From Bacteroidales bacterium (GTDB taxonomy: Bacteria; Bacteroidota; Bacteroidia; Bacteroidales; UBA932), in the NCBI GenBank assembly GCA_017554335.1, contig JAFZIO010000037.1:1-55557 (forward strand): a stretch of 55,557 nucleotides of DNA. Direction: 5' to 3'. This document shows, in pieces, positions 33,401 to 39,301 of this stretch. Both the position numbers and the translations under genes were made by a program. Each line of letters opens with the position of its first letter. Position 1 is the first letter of the stretch. The notes beneath the pieces were generated by a model. The model saw only the letters and a program-made list of their open reading frames with translations. It ran no database searches and was not told the DNA's origin.

Positions 33401-33517
33401 GCAATCCCAATACGAGGCCGAAGGCTCGATGGTAAGCAGGTAAGTTACGGCGGACACGGCAAAGGCGGCCAGAGCCGCAATGCGGTGCCAGAGGGTAAAT
33501 TTATCAGTCTTCTTCAT
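30446..33517 (-). CDS. DUF2723 multi-pass membrane protein (TMEM260-type glycosyltransferase family)
   Basis: A 1023-residue protein. Start at 33517 (MKKTDKF) is preferred over a start 4 codons upstream. The N-terminal half has about 10-12 hydrophobic helices and the DUF2723 signature SYWDCGEFIASSYKLEVGHPPGNP (about residues 33-56), where the acidic residue after Cys is the type used by GT-C enzymes. The C-terminal half is soluble, with TPR-like helices (EWALEMLDRAQEVMHRFP). Human TMEM260, an O-mannosyltransferase, belongs to the same family, so protein or envelope glycosylation is a reasonable inference. It overlaps the upstream CNNM-like gene by 14 bp. Confidence 0.85.
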   Translation of the reverse strand: MKKTDKFTLWHRIAALAAFAVSAVTYLLTIEPSASYWDCGEFIASSYKLEVGHPPGNPVFQLIARFFTMFGDNMHAAILVNAMSALCSALTIFFLYLTIVWLTRRFVKTDTTGGAIAVIGSGLVGALAYCFSDTFWFSAVEGEVYAMSSLFTAVVFWAMTMWYDRADEPHSSRWIVLIAFLMGLSIGVHLLNLLAIPALVFMFYYRRREDKPFGFWELVKIFAIGSVIIGLLVFLFIPYLPKLAAYCDLFFVNVLGLPYNSGAAFFMVALLGLCFWGLFATLKSKKVFLNTALLCVTMITIGFSVFSIDVIRSCAKTPTNEYQPDNAFTLVRYLSREQYGSTPLIYGQYYDAPYELKSTRYWAPLDGKYKHVEGPVDADYKASGKMLFPRMWSSSPDGKYESFYRAYTGGKGKQVRGATDRKPTMGANLYYFFDYQLGWMYWRYFMWNFVGRQNEIHSPTPGDIFHGNWESGVKFIDDFRLGDQSDAPATLAHNAGKNHYFFLPLLLGLIGLCFQFDRDKRGSWLTFLMFFMTGIAIVLYLNQPPYQVRERDYAYAGSFYFFSVWIGMAVAALYSWIGSVTKGRHDVLLASAITAVCVLVPVQMGSQNWDDHDRSGRATAVEMARNYLESVGPNGILITHGDNDTFPVWYAQEVENIRTDVRICNTSLLGTDWHIDQMKWACNESAPLDLSVGPEQYLYGTNEYIPILDTREQAMSIADVMTLFRHPDVKVPMSSGRKVDYIASRKLIVPVNKANVIASGILDAKYADMIPESIELQIPASKDYLTKPELFMLDLLSNYKWDRPINMLNMGGDLNIGIKDYLVYEGYSYKFVPIRNKITTTDIGFVDTEELYRKMTQVYRWDALAADKWFVDYQNIYTHLGVMAPRGIFLNAAKAFMKEGKNEWALEMLDRAQEVMHRFPIESIPLGMSTNDYLVIGIIEAYYKLGQTDKARELGAQMAADLLETTRFYLEFFEFGKNEFDLCGSYVYYLADVMKEGGDKDVADKFTDGFSKLIDWAAGKEEE

Positions 33518-34562
33518 CAGGCAGTACAATCTGTTTGTATTGGTTCTTGCGCTTCATCCAGCGCTCGCGGGCGAACTGCTGCATGTCGGTAACCGTGTCG
33601 TTCTCGTCAATAATTTCCATGCCAAGAATGGTCTCGATTATGTCTTCGAGGGTAATTATTCCCTGGAAGCACCCGTAATCGTCTATTATGCAGGCAATCT
33701 GGTCCCTGGTCTTGAGGAGGCTCTCCCAGATGTCGGACACGGAGGTCTCTTCGTGGAAGGCGGCAATCTTGCGCTTGATGCTGCGCAGGCGCATGTCGAA
33801 CTTGTCTTCCGCCAGCTTCTCAAGCACGTCGTAACGCATCACGTAGCCGGTGATGAACTCGGGCGAGTCGGCATATACGGGGATGCGGGAGTTGTGGGAA
33901 AGCTCCTCCTGCTTGTAGAACTGCTTCAGGGTCATGCCCTCGTGGGCTATCGCCGCCACCACGCGGGGGGTCATGACGTCGTAGGCCTTGATATCGTCCA
34001 GCTTCATTATGTTCTGGATCACCTTGTTCTCGGAGTCGTCCAGCACGCCCTCCTCCTCGCCTATGTTGGCCATGGCGCTCACCTCCTCGCGGGAGATGGT
34101 GGTATCGGGCTCATCGTCGGTGATGCTGCGGCGGAGCTTCATGATGAGCCACACCAGGGGATACATCACCCAGACCAGCAGATTCATAATCTGCGAAAGC
34201 CAGAGCAGGTCTTTCCAATGGGCAGTTCCCAGGGTCTTGGGGACTATTTCGGAGAAAACCAGGATGAGTATGGTCATGAGGGCGCTGATTACGCCGAACC
34301 AGTAGTCTCCGGTAAGCATGGAGGCCTGGTGGCCGACGGCTGCCGCGCCGAGGGTGTTGGCTATGGTATTGAGGGACAGGATTGCAGATAGCGGCTTGTC
34401 GGGCTCCTGCTTGAGCTTCATGAAGCGGGCGGCGTTGGTGTCGCCCTCTTCCTCCTTCATGGTAATATAGGAGATTGGCGTGGTCATCAGCACCGACTCG
34501 AGTAGCGAGCACAGGAAGGAGACGGCCATCGTCAGAAGCAGATATATGATTAATAATGTCAT
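33504..34562 (-). CDS. CNNM/CorC-family DUF21-CBS membrane protein
   Basis: A 352-residue protein. Start at 34562 (MTLLIIYLLL) gives a direct N-terminal membrane helix. The DUF21 domain with about four helices (residues 1-150; NTIANTLGAAAVGHQA and FSEIVPKTLG motifs) is followed by a CBS pair (about 190-320; VMTPRVVAAIAH, CIIDDYGCFQGIITLEDIIETILG). The usual C-terminal CorC_HlyC domain is absent. The family is linked to magnesium or divalent-cation homeostasis. It precedes and overlaps the DUF2723 gene. Confidence 0.88.
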   Translation of the reverse strand: MTLLIIYLLLTMAVSFLCSLLESVLMTTPISYITMKEEEGDTNAARFMKLKQEPDKPLSAILSLNTIANTLGAAAVGHQASMLTGDYWFGVISALMTILILVFSEIVPKTLGTAHWKDLLWLSQIMNLLVWVMYPLVWLIMKLRRSITDDEPDTTISREEVSAMANIGEEEGVLDDSENKVIQNIMKLDDIKAYDVMTPRVVAAIAHEGMTLKQFYKQEELSHNSRIPVYADSPEFITGYVMRYDVLEKLAEDKFDMRLRSIKRKIAAFHEETSVSDIWESLLKTRDQIACIIDDYGCFQGIITLEDIIETILGMEIIDENDTVTDMQQFARERWMKRKNQYKQIVLPDEED

Positions 34563-34624
34563 ATGTATTATATAGCCTACAAAATTACGGATTATTCCGC
34601 GCATTAAAAAATTTTTCAGTTTTT

Positions 34625-34655
34625 ATTGTTTTTCAATAAATAATTATTATATTTG
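34625..34655 (+). promoter_or_regulatory. Promoter of the NfeD-flotillin unit
   Basis: -7 box TATATTTG (34648-34655) fits TAnnTTTG; ATTG (34625-34628) lies 19 bp upstream as a one-mismatch -33 element. The gene start is 32 bp downstream of the -7 box. The surrounding 125 bp are strongly AT-rich. Confidence 0.5.
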
Positions 34656-34687
34656 CGAAAAATAAACCGACAAACAATATTTGAGCT

Positions 34688-35311
34688 ATGATTGAATGGT
34701 GGAATTCCCTGAGCGTCGTGATGAAGGTCCTGTGGGCCATCACGCTCTCTGCATCACTGATTTTCGTTATCCAGAGCATCCTGACCTTCATAGGCGCGGG
34801 CTCTGACAGCGACCTTGACATGGATGTCGATGCGACCGGCGACTTCGATTCGGTGGCGGCAGATGCGGCTGACGCATCCGCGCACAGCACCGGAATGGGC
34901 CTGCTGACCTTCCGCAACTTCGTCAATTTCATCCTGGGATTCGGCTGGAGCGCCATCCTGCTGAGGAGCAGCATCTCCTCAACTTCGGTACTGCTGATAG
35001 TATCGATTTTAATAGGTATCGCCCTGGTCTTCCTGGTGATGATGCTCTTCCGCTGGCTGGGCAGCATGCAGCAGGCCGGCAACATCAACCTCTTCCGCTC
35101 CGCCGTTGGCTGCGAAGGCAAGGTATACCTTAAGATTCCCGCAGAGCGTGCGGGCTCCGGCAAGGTTCAGATTACCATCAACAATGCCGTACGCGAGTAC
35201 GAGGCGGTAACCGACGGCGACGCCCTGGCTACGGGCACCGGCATCCGCGTGGTGGAAGTGCTGAGCTCCGACACCGTGCTCGTAGAGCCCCTTGAAACCC
35301 TCATCGTCTAA
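34688..35311 (+). CDS. NfeD-like membrane protein partnered with flotillin
   Basis: A 207-residue protein with a membrane helix near the N-terminus (about 12-35), an acidic loop (GAGSDSDLDMDVDATGDFDS), two further helices (about 80-125) and a C-terminal OB-fold-like domain (VGCEGKVYLKIPAERAGSGKVQI, VVEVLSSDTVLVEPL). This is the layout of NfeD/YuaF/YqiJ proteins, which are encoded beside flotillins and act with them in membrane organisation. It lies 20 bp before the flotillin gene. Confidence 0.8.
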   Translation: MIEWWNSLSVVMKVLWAITLSASLIFVIQSILTFIGAGSDSDLDMDVDATGDFDSVAADAADASAHSTGMGLLTFRNFVNFILGFGWSAILLRSSISSTSVLLIVSILIGIALVFLVMMLFRWLGSMQQAGNINLFRSAVGCEGKVYLKIPAERAGSGKVQITINNAVREYEAVTDGDALATGTGIRVVEVLSSDTVLVEPLETLIV

Positions 35312-35331
35312 CTTTTAAAAACTAAATAGCT

Positions 35332-36693
35332 ATGCAACTTTACCTTATTCTCATCATTGTATTTGTCTTGTTCGTCACCTTTGCGGCCATTCTCCGCAGA
35401 TATCGCAGGTGCCCTTCAGACAAGATCCTGGTCATCTACGGTAAGACCGGCAAAAACAACTCCGCCAAGTGTATCCACGGCGGCGCAGCGTTCATCTGGC
35501 CTGTTTTCCAGAACTACGCCTACCTGGACCTTACCCCTATTTCCATCGAGTGCAACCTCACCAACGCCCTGAGTAAGCAGAACATCCGCGTCGACGTTCC
35601 CTGCCGCTTCACCGTAGGTATCAGCACCGAGACCGACAGCATGACCAACGCCGCCGAGCGTCTGCTCGGACTGGGCATCGACGAGATCCGCAACATCGCC
35701 ACCGATATCCTCTTCGGCCAGCTGCGTCTCGTCATCGCCACCATGGACATTGAGGAGATCAACGCCGACCGCGACAAGTTCCTGGCCAACGTATCCACCA
35801 ACGTGGAGGCCGAGCTCCGCAAGATAGGCCTGAAGCTCATCAACGTGAACGTAACCGATATCCGCGACGAGTCCGGCTACATCGAGGCCCTCGGTAAGGA
35901 AGCCGCCGCCAAGGCAATCAACGACGCCAAGAAGAGCGTTGCAGAGCAGAACCGTTACGGTGAGACCGGCAAGGCCCTGGCCGACAAGGACACCCGTGTG
36001 AACGTGGCAGCCGCCGACGCCGACGCCGTGAAGGGTGAGAACAACGCCAAGATCGAGATCGCCAACTCCGACGCCCTCCGCCGTGAGAAGCAGGCAGAAG
36101 CCGAGCGCATTGCAGTCGCCGCCGAAAAGGTTCAGGCCGCAAAGGCTCTGGAGGAGGCCTACAAGAGCGAGCGTGACGCCGAACTTGCACGTGCCGAACG
36201 TGAGAAGGCAACCCAGCAGGCCAACATCGTGGTCGCCGCCCAGATCGAGAAGGAGAAGGCCATCATCGAGGCCGAGGCCGAGGCCGAGCAGCTGCGCCGC
36301 AAGGCAAAGGGTGAGGCCGACGCCATCTTCGCCAAGATGGACGCACAGGCCCGCGGTACCCTGGAGGTCCTGAGCAAGCAGGCCGACGGTTTCGGTCAGC
36401 TGGTAGCTGCCGCAGGCGGAGACGCCCGTCAGGCAATCACCATGCTCATCACCGACAAGCTGCCTGAACTCGTGAAGACCCAGGTCGAGGCCGTGAAGGG
36501 CATCAATATCGACAAGGTAACCGTGTGGGACGGCGGCAAGGGTGAGAACGGCAAGACCGCTACCGCGAACTTCGTCTCCGGTCTCATGCAGTCCGTACCT
36601 CCGCTCGAGGACCTGTTCAAGATGGCAGGCATGGAACTTCCCAACTATCTTAAGGGAGAGGCAAAACCCGAAGAACAGAAAAGTGAGGAATAG
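35332..36693 (+). CDS. Flotillin-like SPFH-domain protein
   Basis: A 453-residue membrane scaffold protein. One N-terminal helix (residues 2-22) anchors it; the SPFH/PHB domain spans about 25-190 (KILVIYGKTGKN, RVDVPCRFTVGIST, LKLINVNVTDIRDESGYIEALG); then a long Ala/Glu/Lys-rich coiled coil (about 190-350), and a C-terminal oligomerisation part. This matches FloT/YqiK-type bacterial flotillins. The NfeD-like partner is directly upstream and a small Xre regulator begins 3 bp after its stop. Confidence 0.92.
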   Translation: MQLYLILIIVFVLFVTFAAILRRYRRCPSDKILVIYGKTGKNNSAKCIHGGAAFIWPVFQNYAYLDLTPISIECNLTNALSKQNIRVDVPCRFTVGISTETDSMTNAAERLLGLGIDEIRNIATDILFGQLRLVIATMDIEEINADRDKFLANVSTNVEAELRKIGLKLINVNVTDIRDESGYIEALGKEAAAKAINDAKKSVAEQNRYGETGKALADKDTRVNVAAADADAVKGENNAKIEIANSDALRREKQAEAERIAVAAEKVQAAKALEEAYKSERDAELARAEREKATQQANIVVAAQIEKEKAIIEAEAEAEQLRRKAKGEADAIFAKMDAQARGTLEVLSKQADGFGQLVAAAGGDARQAITMLITDKLPELVKTQVEAVKGINIDKVTVWDGGKGENGKTATANFVSGLMQSVPPLEDLFKMAGMELPNYLKGEAKPEEQKSEE

Positions 36694-36696
36694 TAT

Positions 36697-36900
36697 ATGA
36701 TAGTGGTTAATTTAGACGTGATGCTGGCCCGGAGGAAAATGTCCTCCGGGGAGCTTTCCGAGAAAGTGGGCATCTCGCCGGCCAATATCTCCATACTTAA
36801 AACCGGCAAGGCAAAGGCCATACGTTTCTCGACGCTGGACGCCCTCTGCTCCGTCCTCGACTGTTCCCCCGGCGATATCCTTGAATACCGTCCCGACTAA
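36697..36900 (+). CDS. Small Cro/CI-type (YozG-like) transcription regulator
   Basis: A 67-residue protein that is almost only an HTH: VNLDVMLARRKMSSGELSEKVGIS, then PANISILKTGKAKAIRFSTLDALCSVLDCSPGDILEY, the standard YozG/XRE layout with the C-terminal DLLEY-like end. AAGTGAGGA upstream (36681-36689) may be a Shine-Dalgarno. Being 3 bp after the flotillin stop it is probably cotranscribed. It ends 6 bp from the convergent yidD stop. Targets are unknown; autoregulation of the flotillin unit is possible. Confidence 0.88.
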   Translation: MIVVNLDVMLARRKMSSGELSEKVGISPANISILKTGKAKAIRFSTLDALCSVLDCSPGDILEYRPD

Positions 36901-36906
36901 AGCAGC

Positions 36907-37146
36907 TTACGGCACCGGATCGTAGCCGCTACCGCCGAAAGGATGGCAACGTAAGATTCGCTTGAGAGAAAGCCAGAAACCTTTGAGCGGACCGTACTTG
37001 CGGAAGGCTTCCAAAGCGTACTGCGAACAGGTGGGCGTGAAACGGCAGCTGTTGGGCAGATAAGGTGAAATACAGTGCCTGTAGAACTGTATAAGCAAAA
37101 TGAAAGGTGCGTTGAGCACCTTTTTTATTATCTCCCCGGCGCTCAT
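36907..37146 (-). CDS. yidD: Membrane protein insertion efficiency factor YidD
   Basis: A 79-residue protein helping YidC-dependent insertion at the inner membrane. It has the family signature [28 protein letters not shown] with the paired cysteines and the end [17 protein letters not shown]. The start at 37146 overlaps the rnpA stop by 4 bp (ATGA). The longer frame upstream is only out-of-frame rnpA sequence. rnpA-yidD is a near-universal pairing. Confidence 0.94.
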   Translation of the reverse strand: MSAGEIIKKVLNAPFILLIQFYRHCISPYLPNSCRFTPTCSQYALEAFRKYGPLKGFWLSLKRILRCHPFGGSGYDPVP

Positions 37147-37490
37147 TTTCCTATTCTCTGAAGCAGCTCGGCGACCTCTCCGAAGATGACGGAGAAATCG
37201 GCTATCTCTGCCGAGTTGTAAACGAAAAGGATGTCGTGCCCGGGTTCCGGCAGCAGTTCTTTCTGCAGGCGGTAAGCCTCGCGCAGGCGCCTCTTGAGCA
37301 GGTTGCGCTTTACGGCACGCTTGAAATAGCGTTTGGGCACAGAGACCATTATCCGGTTGAGTCCGGAGCCGGTCCCGTTCAGGCAGCAACAACGGAGGTG
37401 GGGCGTATGGTCCCACTTTCCTTTGCCCGTCAGCGCGGCTATTGCCGTCTTTCCGGACAGTCTTTCTTCCTTGGGAAGAGTTGCCTGCAA
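37143..37490 (-). CDS. rnpA: Ribonuclease P protein component
   Basis: Protein subunit that assists RNase P RNA in 5' tRNA maturation. The 115-residue product has the basic RNR-type motif [18 protein letters not shown] (about residues 57-74) and an N-terminal [13 protein letters not shown]. The only possible start is TTG at 37490: an in-frame stop lies five codons upstream and no ATG is available before the conserved region. The hemD stop ends 1 bp earlier, so coupling by re-initiation is likely. Confidence 0.9.
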   Translation of the reverse strand: MQATLPKEERLSGKTAIAALTGKGKWDHTPHLRCCCLNGTGSGLNRIMVSVPKRYFKRAVKRNLLKRRLREAYRLQKELLPEPGHDILFVYNSAEIADFSVIFGEVAELLQRIGK

Positions 37491-37491
37491 T

Positions 37492-38223
37492 TTATTTAGA
37501 GCTTAATAATACGTCAATCGCTTTGGCTGCCGACTGAATCTCAGGAGTGGGGCCTTCCACTGCGGGGGTCAGGCCCTCGTTCTTCAGTGCAGCAGCGATG
37601 CCGCGGCCGTAGGAAACCAGAGCAAGCTTGCTTAGGTCGAATTCCGGGAAGGAGGAACGCAACGACTTAAGGTCGTACGGGTTGTACAACACCAGGGCGT
37701 TGTAGTCGTCCAGCTTGATATCGGAAAGGTCCTGGGTAACGGACTTGACCAGAACGGACACGGTATAATCCAGGCCGGCCTTTTCGAACAGGGCGGCCAC
37801 GGGAGGAGTATTGGACTCCGCGGAAGTGGTAATGAGGAACTTCTCGCCTTTGTGCTTGGGACCGATCAAAGCCACTACGGAAGCGGGAGTGCCGTCTCCA
37901 AAGAAAATCTTGCGCTTGCGGTACACCACATGCTTCTGGAGGTAAAGGGCCACCAGTTCAGTGGTGCAGAAATACTTCATGGTCTCAGGAACCTTGAAAC
38001 GCATCTCTTCGCACAGTTTGAAGTATGCGTCGATGGCGTGGCGGGAAGAAAAAACTATAGCGGTGTAGTCGGGGAGATTAATCCTCTGACTGCGGAATTC
38101 CTTGGCAGAAAGCGGTTCTATCAAGAAGAAGGGGTGGAACTCTACCGTTGCACCGTATTTATCCTCCAAAGCCTTGAAAGCGTTCAAGTTAGATGGAGCC
38201 TTTTGCGAAACTAGTATCTTCAT
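37492..38223 (-). CDS. hemD: Uroporphyrinogen-III synthase-like protein
   Basis: Cyclises hydroxymethylbilane to uroporphyrinogen III in haem or corrinoid synthesis. The 243-residue product has the two-domain alpha/beta layout: KILVSQKAP start, NLPDYTAIVFSSRHAIDAYF, LITTSAESNTPPVAALFEKAGL and VVLYNPYDLKSLRSSFPEF with LALVSYGRGIAAAL. Sequence conservation in this family is low. Start at 38223 overlaps the DUF4271 stop by 4 bp. The DUF4271-hemD-rnpA-yidD order is a known Bacteroidota block. Confidence 0.85.
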   Translation of the reverse strand: MKILVSQKAPSNLNAFKALEDKYGATVEFHPFFLIEPLSAKEFRSQRINLPDYTAIVFSSRHAIDAYFKLCEEMRFKVPETMKYFCTTELVALYLQKHVVYRKRKIFFGDGTPASVVALIGPKHKGEKFLITTSAESNTPPVAALFEKAGLDYTVSVLVKSVTQDLSDIKLDDYNALVLYNPYDLKSLRSSFPEFDLSKLALVSYGRGIAAALKNEGLTPAVEGPTPEIQSAAKAIDVLLSSK

Positions 38224-38924
38224 AACGTGCTTACGAAAGCCAAAATACCAAGCGGCAGGATTTCGAGGGCGCAAAGATACAAAATAGTTGCAATAATCGA
38301 ACAACGGGAGCCTAAAATTTGTCCGCACCGCACAACATGCAGCAGAACGAACATCGCAGTCTCTATCAACAAGATAACGCGGGCGGCTCCTTCCGGAACG
38401 CGGAAAATCACCAGCAACAAAGAGGAGACAAGCATCAGCGTGCTCAGCAGTATCTGGTAATTGTACACACAATGGCGCAGGCACGAATCGTATTCGCTGA
38501 TGAGACTGCGGAAGCGGGAAGCCAGGTACAGCAGCCGGCGCAGCACTGCATAGCCGGTAATGATACCCGCCGTGACGGCCAGTTGCCATTCGGCGGGCAG
38601 TTCAGTCTTGAAAGAAGGTGCAATCAGGCCCCATCGGTCAACAACCAGACATAACACCATGGCTATTACCAGCGCCACCGTGTTCCTTGTCCTGGCCGTG
38701 CTGACGCTGTGTTCCAGTTCCAGGTTGCCTTTCCATCTGGTGACGCAGCGGAACAGGTGGGGCATCAGACTCAGGAGGTCGCTGATTTCTAGCAGGAACA
38801 GTATCATCGTAACTATTACGGCGATTCTGTTCACCATGCAGTCGCCCCACACCAGGTCCAGGCCTTCATGCGGGACCGGCGTTACCGGCATATCCAGACT
38901 TCCTCCTTTGAACAGATCCGGCAT
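38220..38924 (-). CDS. DUF4271 inner-membrane protein
   Basis: A 234-residue protein with about six hydrophobic helices (e.g. IAVIVTMILFLLEISDLL, NTVALVIAMVLCLVVDRWG, IIATILYLCALEILPLGILAF). It fits DUF4271, a Bacteroidota membrane family without assigned function usually directly upstream of hemD, as here. It overlaps the SUI1-like gene by one base and hemD by four. Confidence 0.85.
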   Translation of the reverse strand: MPDLFKGGSLDMPVTPVPHEGLDLVWGDCMVNRIAVIVTMILFLLEISDLLSLMPHLFRCVTRWKGNLELEHSVSTARTRNTVALVIAMVLCLVVDRWGLIAPSFKTELPAEWQLAVTAGIITGYAVLRRLLYLASRFRSLISEYDSCLRHCVYNYQILLSTLMLVSSLLLVIFRVPEGAARVILLIETAMFVLLHVVRCGQILGSRCSIIATILYLCALEILPLGILAFVSTL

Positions 38925-39268
38925 CAGTTACCTCTCTTAGCGTTGTACCCCATGGACTGCAGCAGGGCGGTGACTTTGTCCCTAAGGTCTCCCTGGATGG
39001 TGATCTCCCCATCCTTGGCTGTACCTCCGACGCCACATTTGGTCTTGAGCGTCTTGGCAAGTGCGGCAAGGTCCTCCGATTTGCCCACGAAACCTTCAAC
39101 CAGGGTGACCTGCTTGCCGGCACGCTGGCGGCGGTCTATACGGACTATGAGACGCTGCTTCCCGGGGGCAAGCGTTTCCGCTTCCTCCTCAGCTTCCTGC
39201 TGGTATTTGAAATCCGGATTCGTGGAATAAACCACTCCGAGGCGGGATTTCCAATCGTTGTCGGCCAT
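38924..39268 (-). CDS. SUI1/YciH-like translation initiation factor
   Basis: A 114-residue protein with the eIF1/SUI1 fold: IVRIDRRQRAGKQVTLVEGFVG, LAALAKTLKTKCGVGGTAKDGEITIQGDLRDKVTALLQSMGY. Bacterial YciH influences start-codon fidelity. The first 35 residues are a lineage-specific tail. It ends at the first base of the DUF4271 gene and lies 33 bp after the YfhO-like gene, the only real gap in the mutS-to-yidD run. Confidence 0.92.
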   Translation of the reverse strand: MADNDWKSRLGVVYSTNPDFKYQQEAEEEAETLAPGKQRLIVRIDRRQRAGKQVTLVEGFVGKSEDLAALAKTLKTKCGVGGTAKDGEITIQGDLRDKVTALLQSMGYNAKRGN

Positions 39269-39301
39269 AACAATGCTCTTTACTAATAACGTTTCCGGTA
39301 C

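Noticed and set aside
37147-37416. N-terminal extension of YidD
   Set aside because: The extra residues are out-of-frame rnpA sequence; the ATGA junction at 37143-37146 gives the normal 79-residue YidD.
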